Source: a virus. Taken from it: a stretch of 41,746 nucleotides of DNA. The notes under the pieces were generated by a model. That model did not search any database. It was not told the DNA's origin and was given only the letters and a program-made list of their open reading frames with translations. Both the position numbers and the translations under genes were made by a program. Shown here in pieces: positions 23,405 through 31,002 of this stretch. The stretch's first letter is position 1, and each line of letters opens with the position of its first letter. The DNA is taken from the IMG/VR virus record IMGVR_UViG_3300034682_000160, positions 1 through 41,746 of that record; one strand, written 5' to 3'.

Positions 23405-24262
23405 TTAATCGAGCCCAGCCAGCAGCGCGCGGAACGCTGCATCGGGAGCCATGACGCCGTCAGCCAACCCCTGCGCTATACCTTGCGCGCCGAGGAAGCA
23501 GGCAGCTTGGGTATCCCGCACCGCCTTGGTCGAGATATTCCGGTTGCGGGCGACCGTTTCGACGAACAGTTCACCCATCGTGTCGATGTCGGCCTGGAAG
23601 CGGGCACGCGTCTCTTCAGACAGTGCAAGCTCCGGCCGGCCCTCCGCCTTCAAGTCTCCATACGTGATGAAGGTGACCTTGAAGCCAGCCTTGGTCAGCG
23701 CCTCGGACCAGTCCATGTGCGCCCAGATCACGCCGACGCTGCCGACGCCACCCGTGCGGGGGACGTAGATCTTGTCGGCCGCGCTGGCGATCGCGTACCC
23801 GGCGCTGTATGCCGACTCGTTCAGGATCGACCAGATCGGCTTCTCGCCGCGGCATCGATAGATCGTGTCCACCAGGTCGAAGCAGCCGGCGACTTCGCCG
23901 CCTGGACTATCGATCCCGAGACAGATCGCCTCGACCTCCGGGTCGTGCAGCGCAGTCAGGAAGTTCTGACGGATGCCGTCGTATCCGGTCATGCCCGAGT
24001 ATGGTCGCATCGTGCCCAGTTTCTGCACCAAGGTGCCTTCAACCTGGATGATGGCGACGCCACCAACGACGTCGTATCCAGAACGGGGATTCGCGCCCGG
24101 CTCGGAACCCCAGTAATCGTCATCCTCCATCATGTGCGCCGAGCGGGAGATCTGGGTGATGCCGATCCGCTCGGCCAGGGCGGCCATGATCACCTCGGCC
24201 TTAGCAGGTGTGATCGCCAGCGGCGTGTTGAACAGCCGCTGGGCCAGAAATGCAAACTTCAT
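23405..24262 (-). CDS. S49-family prohead protease (lambda gpC-like)
   Basis: A 285-aa serine protease of the SppA/S49 class that matures the prohead. The oxyanion motif is IDSPGGEV, the nucleophile is Ser153 in AYSAGY, and the general base is Lys205 in GDLKAEGRP, about 50 residues later as in the family. The start MKFAFLAQRLFN is chosen because it overlaps the portal stop. Next comes the acidic scaffold-like gene. Confidence 0.92.
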   Translation of the reverse strand: MKFAFLAQRLFNTPLAITPAKAEVIMAALAERIGITQISRSAHMMEDDDYWGSEPGANPRSGYDVVGGVAIIQVEGTLVQKLGTMRPYSGMTGYDGIRQNFLTALHDPEVEAICLGIDSPGGEVAGCFDLVDTIYRCRGEKPIWSILNESAYSAGYAIASAADKIYVPRTGGVGSVGVIWAHMDWSEALTKAGFKVTFITYGDLKAEGRPELALSEETRARFQADIDTMGELFVETVARNRNISTKAVRDTQAACFLGAQGIAQGLADGVMAPDAAFRALLAGLD

Positions 24263-25890
24263 GTGTGTTCTCCTGAATGCTGTTCGTCTTGCGGACCACC
24301 CTTCGGCGCCGCCCACTCTGGAATCGGCAGGCCCAGATCCTTGAAACGCTGGACCTCGATCGCGCGCTGCGCGACCGTCTCGCGCCAGTCGACACCGCCC
24401 AGCTCAGCGGCTTCGTCTTCCAGCGTCGACAGGCCGGCCTGCATGCCCATGACCGCGCCTTCGCGCTCCTTGGTCGGGTCGATGATTCCCCGTCCCGGAC
24501 CCATCCACTTCGCGCGAGCGTATGCCGCACGGAACAGGGCGAACTCCGGCGCTCTGGCCGGTAGCGGCAACTGGTCGACCTCGATGGCCTCTTCCACGAA
24601 GCCGCAGATGATCGGTTGCGCGAAGCCGATGGCGAAGTCGTTGCGACGCCGGGACAGGGTCTTCCACGCCTCGAGCATCGCGCCACGCGCCGAGCTGTAG
24701 TTCACGTCGGACCAGTTGTTGCTGATCTGCTGTGCCGACAGGCCCGTGGCGGACGCCACGTTGCGCAGCACTGCCGCCTCGAACTGGCTGAAGTTGCCGT
24801 TCGGCCGGGCCGCGGCCACGGCGTTGATCTTCTCGCCTGGGTAGAGGATGGGCAGGCGGGCGCCATTTAGCTGCAGGCGCGCTTCCTTGTGGTAGGCCGC
24901 GCGATCGGTCTGGTAGGCGCCCAGGTCGTCATCTCCGGCCAGAGCGCCTTCGACCATTGCGTGGTCGTACGGCGACTCGATGTAGGCCGCGAAGATCGCG
25001 TTGATGATCGCCGCATCCAGCTCGGCGCCGTCGTACTTGACCAGCATCTTCAGGCGCTGCAGCACCGGCGTGAAAATGCCGGCGCCACCACGGTGCTGGC
25101 CAGCCCGTTCGTGCTCGAAGTCGTGCACGATGATCGGGCGCCCCCACTCTGTCTCGCGCTCGATGCGGTCCCAGGTCAAGGCCGCCGACGCGCTGAAGTA
25201 GTCGCCCTGGTGCGCACGGCGAACGTGGTAGGCGATGGCGGCGCCGAATTCATCGATCTCGACGCCGCCGCGCAGCTGCTCAGTGTCGAACTGCAGCTGC
25301 GGATTGGACAGCCGGTCTGGATCGATCAGCTGCACGGCCGTCGCGTATCGGGCACGGCCTGGACCGACGCGATCCGGCAACCAGTGCAGCTGGGCCAGAG
25401 CATCGCCGTCCACCAGCTTGTGGCGGAATGCCACGCGAATCATCTGCGTGAGCGTGAGGTTGCGTTGCGTGTCGCAGTACCGCCCGATGTCGGTCGCCCA
25501 CAGGCGGTAGCTCGCCTCGAGCGCCTGGCCGAACTCGTCCGCCCAGGTATGGTCAAACGCCTTGATGCCGGTGTGCGCCGCGAGCGCCTGCCAGTCTGGT
25601 TTGAAGATCGGGCGGAAGTTAGCGCCGATCGCGTTGTCCAGGGTGCGCGTTACGGCGCCGGACGCCCACCCGTCGTTGCGCACCAGGTCACGCACCCGCG
25701 ACACGATCGTATCGCGGTACATATTGAGCTCGCCATCCGGCGAAGGCAACGTAGGCGACCAGCCAGCCATGTGGTCGCTGCTACGGTCGGCGGCATCGTA
25801 GGGAACGTTGCTGCGGCCGTTCAGCATCGACGCTCGTCTCGGGGCAAACGGCTTGCCGGAGGCGTCAAGGATTTTTACGGTCGTGTTCAT
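24259..25890 (-). CDS. portal protein (lambda gpB-like)
   Basis: A 543-aa portal of the lambda gpB family, the dodecameric ring at the capsid vertex. Family marks are YRDTIVSRVRDLVRNDGWASGAVTRTLDNAIG, FRHKLVDGDALAQL, AVQLIDPDRLSNP and the QISNNWSDVNYSSARGAMLEAW segment. It overlaps gpW upstream and the protease gene downstream. Confidence 0.94.
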   Translation of the reverse strand: MNTTVKILDASGKPFAPRRASMLNGRSNVPYDAADRSSDHMAGWSPTLPSPDGELNMYRDTIVSRVRDLVRNDGWASGAVTRTLDNAIGANFRPIFKPDWQALAAHTGIKAFDHTWADEFGQALEASYRLWATDIGRYCDTQRNLTLTQMIRVAFRHKLVDGDALAQLHWLPDRVGPGRARYATAVQLIDPDRLSNPQLQFDTEQLRGGVEIDEFGAAIAYHVRRAHQGDYFSASAALTWDRIERETEWGRPIIVHDFEHERAGQHRGGAGIFTPVLQRLKMLVKYDGAELDAAIINAIFAAYIESPYDHAMVEGALAGDDDLGAYQTDRAAYHKEARLQLNGARLPILYPGEKINAVAAARPNGNFSQFEAAVLRNVASATGLSAQQISNNWSDVNYSSARGAMLEAWKTLSRRRNDFAIGFAQPIICGFVEEAIEVDQLPLPARAPEFALFRAAYARAKWMGPGRGIIDPTKEREGAVMGMQAGLSTLEDEAAELGGVDWRETVAQRAIEVQRFKDLGLPIPEWAAPKGGPQDEQHSGEHT

Positions 25891-26153
25891 CAGAAGCGCA
25901 GGCGGATAGCGCGGCGCGGCTGCTGGACGATGCCGAGCTGCGCCTGCAGGGTTTGAATCAACGCGGCCAGGTCCGCCACGTTGGCCTTGGTGTAGGTGAC
26001 CGACCGCGAGCCGTCGCCTTGCGTGTACGAGTACGACTCGCCCTTGGCGCCCGTGGTCAGGTCGATGTATGCCTGCTGCGCATTGGCCAGCGCCTTCTGC
26101 AGGGCGGCACGGGACATGCCTGCCAGCAGGCTGTTGTTCGGATTGAAACGCAT
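25890..26153 (-). CDS. gpW-like head-tail connector
   Basis: An 87-aa protein of the lambda gpW family: LAGMSRAALQKALANAQQAYIDLTTGAKGESYSYTQGDGSRSVTYTKANVADLAALIQTLQAQLG is the whole domain. It plugs the portal after DNA packaging and prepares it for the tail. The position between large terminase and portal is the lambda order. Confidence 0.92.
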   Translation of the reverse strand: MRFNPNNSLLAGMSRAALQKALANAQQAYIDLTTGAKGESYSYTQGDGSRSVTYTKANVADLAALIQTLQAQLGIVQQPRRAIRLRF

Positions 26154-26163
26154 GGGATTTCCT

Positions 26164-28242
26164 TTACTTGGAGAGGAGAGCTGCTAGACGGCTGCGCGGC
26201 TGCTGGGCCGAGGACACGGTGGTCACCTTGACGCCATCGGCAGGTTGCTTTGCCGCGTCGCGCAAGGCAGCCAGGGTCTCGCCCAGCTTGACCGCGAACT
26301 CGACGGTCTTCTGCAGCGGCTCGTCCGCGGTCGGCGCCGGCTCCAGCAGTGGCTGATCGAAGAGATCCGCGATCGGCGGATTGACTGCCGCCTCGAGCTT
26401 CGCCCACATCTTGTCGGTGTAGCGATGCAGGTCCAGGCTGTGTGCGCCGAACATGGCGTACACCGTGCAGTCCAGCACCTCGTTGCGCTGGCGACGCTTG
26501 ACCCAGCGGTACTGTTCGCCGGTTGCGGTCTTCTGGAGCACGCGAACCTCCGCGGTGAGCTGCTCGTAGAACTCGTCCGGCAGGCCGGCCGGGAAGTGCA
26601 CGTAGCCGGGACCTGGCTGGGTCACCTGCAGGCGGCCGTGGATAAGATCCTTGGCCGTGTCGGTGCCGACCATCCAGAGCTTGACGCCGCGCTTGATGAC
26701 CTGTCCCTTATGGTTCACGTCCTGCAGGCTGCTCCGCCCCTTCACAGGCTGGCCTTGGCGGCTGTCACCCTTCACGGCGTAGACCTTCCGGCGTGCACGC
26801 GCACGGCAGAAGTTGTACGCCTGGTGCGTGAAGTGGCCGCCGGTGTCAATCGAAGTAGCCTCGATCGACAGGTGTTGGCCACCTTGGTGGCGGAAGGTCA
26901 GCTGCAGGTATGGGTCGAGCTTGTCTTCCCATTCACGCTCGTCGGCAGGGTTGGCGTCAATGATGTGATAGTCCACCAGCCACATCTCCTCGCCACGGCC
27001 GTGTGCCCATACGGTGCACTCGAAGCGGTTGCTCTGCACGTCGACGCCGGCCGTCAGGATGAGGCCGCCGCGCGGCACGGTGCGCAGCACGTACTTCTCG
27101 GCGCGCTGCTTGAGTGTGTCGGCCTCGGTCTGCTCGACCTCCTCCTGCCAGGTCTCCCCGAGCGTGGTGTTGATGAAGGTCTTGAGCTCACTGGTGTCGC
27201 CCGCACGGGCCTTCACCACGGCAGAGAGGTAGTCGCGGACGATCTGTTCCCAGGTTGCCTGCGGGCTGTAGGCGGTCCAGACGTAGAACGCGATCGCGCG
27301 CGGCGGCGGCACCAGGTCGCCGTCGGCGTTGCGGAATCGGGACTCCTCGTCGATCCACGTACCGTCTTCGGCTATCCAGCGGCCCAGCTGCCACACGCGC
27401 AGGTAGTCGGCCTGGCCGTACAGGACACCGCAATGGGGGCAAACGTGGCCGACCGTGGTCGGGTCCTTGTTGATCCACTTGAAGCCGTACCGTTTGTCCT
27501 TCCCGCCCCACTCCACGGAATGCCGCTCGCCACACGACGGGCACGGCACGTGGAAGCGGAAGCGAAGGTCGCACTGGGCCTCGCGAGCCTCGATCCGGCT
27601 GAAGCCTTTCAGCTTCGGCGTCGAACCCATGATCAGCTTCGGGAACACCGCGCCCTCGACGCGCTTGCCGGCCAGCTTGTCCGGGCTGCCTTCCTTCTCG
27701 ATGTCCAGGTCAAAGCCGTCGAGCTCGTCCAGGATGCCTTCGTCGATCGAGATCCGGCGGTAGCTTCGCGCGGCCTTGCCGCCCTTGATGTAGAGCCGGG
27801 AACCGAGGAAGACCTTGCCGCTGAGGGTATCGCGCTTGTCCTTGCCCCGCCCACGAGGGAACACGTCCTGCATGACCTTCACGTCGCGCAGCATGGTGTC
27901 GACTTCGACCTTCACGAACTCGTCGGCATCGTCGTCGGTCGGCTGCCATACTGCCTGGTTGCGGCGCTTGTGGTGCGCGTTGTAGGCGATCTTCGCCAGC
28001 AGCATCTTGGTGTAGCCGACGCGGGCGGACTTCCGTACGACCACCTCCTCGATGTCGTCGTTGCTGAACGCATCCATGATGGCGGGCTGGAAGGGATAGG
28101 CGTTCCAGGCCCCCTCGACGTACGACGATTCCGCGCTCAGGTAGAAGTGCTTGGCTGCCCACTGCGACAGCCGCATCGGCTCGGGCGCTTCAAGACTCCT
28201 CAGGCCTTGGCGGATCGCCTTCTGAATCTCCGTCATGTCCAT
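26164..28242 (-). CDS. terL: terminase large subunit (lambda gpA-like)
   Basis: A 692-aa packaging motor and nuclease of the lambda gpA family. Residues 70-80 (RKSARVGYTKM) are the Walker A-like motif. A zinc-ribbon-like CPSCGERHS ... CPHCG pair lies near 250-290, and the C-terminal nuclease part contains GVDVQSNRFECTVWAHG and KGDSRQGQP. The start is set by GGAGG nine bases before ATG at 28242, so the gene overlaps the small subunit by about 50 bases. The family cuts at cos sites, so this phage is probably a cos phage. Confidence 0.94.
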   Translation of the reverse strand: MDMTEIQKAIRQGLRSLEAPEPMRLSQWAAKHFYLSAESSYVEGAWNAYPFQPAIMDAFSNDDIEEVVVRKSARVGYTKMLLAKIAYNAHHKRRNQAVWQPTDDDADEFVKVEVDTMLRDVKVMQDVFPRGRGKDKRDTLSGKVFLGSRLYIKGGKAARSYRRISIDEGILDELDGFDLDIEKEGSPDKLAGKRVEGAVFPKLIMGSTPKLKGFSRIEAREAQCDLRFRFHVPCPSCGERHSVEWGGKDKRYGFKWINKDPTTVGHVCPHCGVLYGQADYLRVWQLGRWIAEDGTWIDEESRFRNADGDLVPPPRAIAFYVWTAYSPQATWEQIVRDYLSAVVKARAGDTSELKTFINTTLGETWQEEVEQTEADTLKQRAEKYVLRTVPRGGLILTAGVDVQSNRFECTVWAHGRGEEMWLVDYHIIDANPADEREWEDKLDPYLQLTFRHQGGQHLSIEATSIDTGGHFTHQAYNFCRARARRKVYAVKGDSRQGQPVKGRSSLQDVNHKGQVIKRGVKLWMVGTDTAKDLIHGRLQVTQPGPGYVHFPAGLPDEFYEQLTAEVRVLQKTATGEQYRWVKRRQRNEVLDCTVYAMFGAHSLDLHRYTDKMWAKLEAAVNPPIADLFDQPLLEPAPTADEPLQKTVEFAVKLGETLAALRDAAKQPADGVKVTTVSSAQQPRSRLAALLSK

Positions 28243-28705
28243 CGTCTTCGTCCTCCAGCTGCGCCGCCGCGGCAATGTTGCGCGCGCGGTTGATCTCGCC
28301 GGTGATGATGGCGATGTCCTCTGCGGTTAAGTTTGTCGACCGTCGCTTGATGCTGACGGGGATTGCCTCGAGCACGGCCGCGACCTTGCGGCCCATCGTT
28401 GCCAGTGCCATCTCCAGCACTGCGACCGGGGCGAGTTCGCGCCGGGTCACGGCGTTCTGCATGGCGATGCGCTCACGCTGCTCGCGGGCCAACGCCGCGC
28501 GCTCCGTTGCCAGGTCGAGCCCGCCCTCGGCGGCCCGGCCGGCAGCCTGCTCGCGCAGGTGCTTGCAGTAGTCGATGAGCCAGGTCCCAGCCGGCTCGTC
28601 TGGTGTCAGAACGTCACGGCGCAGCAGGTCGCTCACCGCTTGCTGGCTTATGCCGACCAGGCGCCCGAATTCTGTCTGCGTCATCGGGGACTGAAGGTCC
28701 ACCAT
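28190..28705 (-). CDS. terS: terminase small subunit (lambda Nu1-like)
   Basis: A 171-aa DNA-recognition subunit. The N-terminal winged-helix part MTQTEFGRLVGISQQAVSDLLRRDVL is typical of Nu1, followed by a coiled region (ATERAALAREQRERIAMQNAVTRRELAP) and a large-subunit-binding C-terminus rich in Asp. AGGGGG lies four bases before the ATG. It would bind cos, likely in the 100-bp gap just upstream. Confidence 0.88.
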   Translation of the reverse strand: MVDLQSPMTQTEFGRLVGISQQAVSDLLRRDVLTPDEPAGTWLIDYCKHLREQAAGRAAEGGLDLATERAALAREQRERIAMQNAVTRRELAPVAVLEMALATMGRKVAAVLEAIPVSIKRRSTNLTAEDIAIITGEINRARNIAAAAQLEDEDDGHDGDSEGDPPRPEES

Positions 28706-28806
28706 ACAACCCCCTTAGAAGTTTTTGCGGAGTAGTGGAAGATCGGGGCGCGCAATGCCCTTGATAGCCGACCCTACAGGAAGGACCCGTACGTTTTCCC
28801 GGCCGG

Positions 28807-29475
28807 TCAGCGCCGGGCACTCGCCAGGGCTTTCGCCAGGGCGGCGCGCATCTCGGGGTCGAACCGGCCGGCGACGATGCGCTTCGCACGCTCACGGTAG
28901 TGCAGCTGCTGCGTCACGCGCTGCGGGTTAGTAAAGCGGACCAGCAGCCGCAACTTGCCGCTGGTGTTTCGGCCGCGCGCTGCCGACGATGGATTGCGGG
29001 GCGCCTGCCCGGCCCGGCCATGGGGGCGTTGCCACACGCCGTTGACTGTCTCGCCGCCCCGCGTCTTGACCGGACCGATGAAGATGTCGGGCCGCCCCTT
29101 GAGGCGGGCGATGAGATTGCGCGGCAGGTTGCCGTACTGGTTGGTGCCAGAGGCCTTCGGATTGAACATGGCGCGGGCGTTCATCTTGTGCACGCCACCG
29201 AACTCGAAGGGCTCAAGGTAGGACGCCGCCTTGTCGCGCATGAACACCGTGGCGACCAGGTTGTTTTTCTTTGCCGCCTTCACGCCGATCGACTTCATCG
29301 TGAATGGCGTTGGACGGTCGAGCTGTCGCGTGAATCCCTTGCGCTCCCCTGCCTCGACCTTCTTGCCGATGCTGGTCAACGCGACCGCCGTTGCGAACGG
29401 GAGCTGCTTGCGTTCGAGCGTCGTCAGCGACCGTTGGACCTGCCGTACGTTGGACAGGATGGAAATGTCGAGCAT
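28807..29475 (-). CDS. prophage minor tail protein Z-like
   Basis: A 222-aa basic protein resembling lambda gpZ / minor tail protein Z: MLDISILSNVRQVQRSLTTLERKQLPFATAVALTSIGKKVEAGERKGF at the start and FDPEMRAALAKALASARR at the end. The start MLDISI is preceded by AGGAG. It is the first late gene, behind two terminators and before the terminase genes, an unusual position for a Z-like tail gene. Confidence 0.72.
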   Translation of the reverse strand: MLDISILSNVRQVQRSLTTLERKQLPFATAVALTSIGKKVEAGERKGFTRQLDRPTPFTMKSIGVKAAKKNNLVATVFMRDKAASYLEPFEFGGVHKMNARAMFNPKASGTNQYGNLPRNLIARLKGRPDIFIGPVKTRGGETVNGVWQRPHGRAGQAPRNPSSAARGRNTSGKLRLLVRFTNPQRVTQQLHYRERAKRIVAGRFDPEMRAALAKALASARR

Positions 29476-29485
29476 GCTGTCTCCT

Positions 29486-29501
29486 GTGCAGACGTTTGCA
29501 C
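29486..29501. repeat. GTGCAGACGTTTGCAC palindrome, copy 3 (one mismatch)
   Basis: A copy of the 16-bp palindrome with one T for C, between a terminator and the ribosome site of the Z-like gene. On the mRNA it sits in the 5' leader of the late operon. Confidence 0.85.
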
Positions 29502-29508
29502 TGCGAAT

Positions 29509-29530
29509 AAAAACGCCCGGCGAACCGGGC
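29509..29530 (-). terminator. terminator upstream of the late operon
   Basis: On the minus strand a 6-bp GCCCGG/CCGGGC stem with TTCG loop is followed by TTTTTATT. It lies 34 bases before the first late gene, so late transcription from upstream needs read-through. Confidence 0.75.
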
Positions 29531-29612
29531 AAACGAATGACGTGTTGTATCCCCCGCTATGCTGCGGATCGAGACAGATCACCACCTTTCGTCGTTGAGG
29601 ATTCGGAAATGC

Positions 29613-29645
29613 AAAAGCCCCGCCGGGCGTAAACCGGGCGGGGCT
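29613..29645 (-). terminator. strong terminator behind the candidate late regulator
   Basis: A 9-bp GC stem (AGCCCCGCC/GGCGGGGCT) followed on the minus strand by TTTT. It ends the transcript of 29713-30681. Together with the hairpin at 29509-29530 it makes two stops in series before the late operon. Confidence 0.75.
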
Positions 29646-29712
29646 TCGTAGACTTTCTCAATCGCAATTGCTGCGAGAGTAGCGAAAATATACAGGCGTT
29701 AGGACATTTCCG

Positions 29713-30681
29713 TCAAACACTTTCTGTCGGCATAGCAACACCGTCTTTGACCAAGCGTTCCTCCAGGTGCTGCAACGCCAGCGCTTCCAACTGACGAAGA
29801 TGGTTCTGCATCTTGAAGGACGCGCGCTGGTATGACTTCGAGCAGCCGCCGAAATTCTTGGCGATGTCTTCCAGCGAGATGCCGACCTTCTTGTGCTTGG
29901 CGAAGAGTCGGCCCAGCATACAGTCGATGGCCAGCGGCTTGATCCTCGGGAACAGAGGGCGCAGCCAGTCGGACAGGCCTTTGATCGCGTCGATTCGCTC
30001 GGCCGAGAAGGCAAAGCGGCGCCCGCCCTGGCCGGCGACTGGAGCACCGTCGTTCGCCAACGCGCCGCCTTGCCCACGGCTGACCGCGATCTCAACCGTC
30101 CGCGCAGTCGACTCGGCGCGGGCCAGGGCGGCGCAAGCGTCGCGCACATCGTCACGCGCCGCGTAATACTGCTCCCTCACCGTTTGCTCGATTGCTGCCC
30201 GTGTGATTCGACCTTCGCATGCCAGGTGCTGCTCTCGCGCCGCTTCCAGGGCAAGGCGGGCCAGGCGCACCCTCTCCCGATGCGTCTCGACTTCCGCAGC
30301 GGCCCGTTCGAGTGCATCGATCATCTGCTGTTCGGTCAACGAACCAGGAGCCGCATCCTCGAACTCGATGCTGCCGTACTTCGCCTGCAGCACCCACATC
30401 TCCGGCGCCGGCAGCTGCTTGACGGCCTGGGTGATCATGGCGCACTGGGCGCGCACCTCGTCGCCGCTCAGGCCACCAAAGTTGATCGTCTCCGACGGCG
30501 CCCCGCGCAGCTGCTGCAGCCACTCATGCTGGTGCGTCTCCAGACGGATCGATTCCATCGCGCGGATCAGCGCTTTGCGTAGCGGCGCCGGCTGCATCGC
30601 TGGCTGGCTCATCACCATGAACGCCACATGGACCGCTTGCCCCGTGTTGGCAAAGATCGTTTGTTCTTGCATCACTTCCAT
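29713..30681 (-). CDS. hypothetical protein, candidate late-gene regulator
   Basis: A 322-aa soluble protein I do not recognise with certainty. Residues about 120-180 are charged helices, and residues about 230-305 look DNA-binding (DWLRPLFPRIKPLAIDCMLGRLFA, ISLEDIAKNFGGCSKSYQRASFKMQ), resembling the C-terminal helix-turn-helix of phage Q/sigma-like regulators. It lies directly before two terminators and the late operon, the position of an antiterminator such as lambda Q. GGGA lies before the ATG, and a perfect TTGACA occurs about 100 bases upstream on the same strand. Confidence 0.6.
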   Translation of the reverse strand: MEVMQEQTIFANTGQAVHVAFMVMSQPAMQPAPLRKALIRAMESIRLETHQHEWLQQLRGAPSETINFGGLSGDEVRAQCAMITQAVKQLPAPEMWVLQAKYGSIEFEDAAPGSLTEQQMIDALERAAAEVETHRERVRLARLALEAAREQHLACEGRITRAAIEQTVREQYYAARDDVRDACAALARAESTARTVEIAVSRGQGGALANDGAPVAGQGGRRFAFSAERIDAIKGLSDWLRPLFPRIKPLAIDCMLGRLFAKHKKVGISLEDIAKNFGGCSKSYQRASFKMQNHLRQLEALALQHLEERLVKDGVAMPTESV

Positions 30682-31002
30682 TTCAATCCCTTCAGTTATC
30701 CCGACGCTCTACGGCGTCCATCCACACCCATCCGTTACAACTTCGTTTCTTTTCTACAATTCATTCACACAATTCATACTGTCAACATTCCTAACTCCTT
30801 GTTTTTTTTAACTTTATTAACGATGTGAAGGGTATGAATAGTTATTTGATCTTTTCGTTGCCACTATTCGCCCATCATTTGCAGCTTTTCCGCCTCATGC
30901 GCGCACGCACACATAGGGAATCCGTTCATACCCTTCACATCGTTAATATCCCCTTGTATTTCAAAGACTTACGTATGTGAACGGTTGGCAGAATGTGAAG
31001 GC
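30682..31002. other. AT-rich repeat region, candidate replication origin
   Basis: A 321-base gene-free region, far more AT-rich than its surroundings (runs such as GTTTTTTTTAACTTTATTAA). It holds a 24-bp perfect inverted repeat (30815-30838 and 30925-30948) and further copies of ATGTGAASGG near 30976 and 30993, making about four iteron-like sites in both orientations. It lies just behind the primase-helicase gene. A minus-strand TTGACA (30780-30785) may be the -35 for the gene at 29713-30681. This fits an origin, with initiator-bound iterons next to an AT-rich unwinding stretch. Confidence 0.5.
30815..30948. repeat. 24-bp perfect inverted repeat with 86-bp spacer
   Basis: The arms at 30815-30838 and 30925-30948 are exact complements and contain GATGTGAAGGGTATGAA. 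The spacer holds no gene. The arms could pair into a long hairpin in single-stranded DNA or RNA, or bind one protein in both directions. Confidence 0.9.

Noticed and set aside
26245-28293. A 682-codon plus-strand frame
   Set aside because: Antisense shadow of the large terminase gene, with no ribosome site and no recognisable domain.
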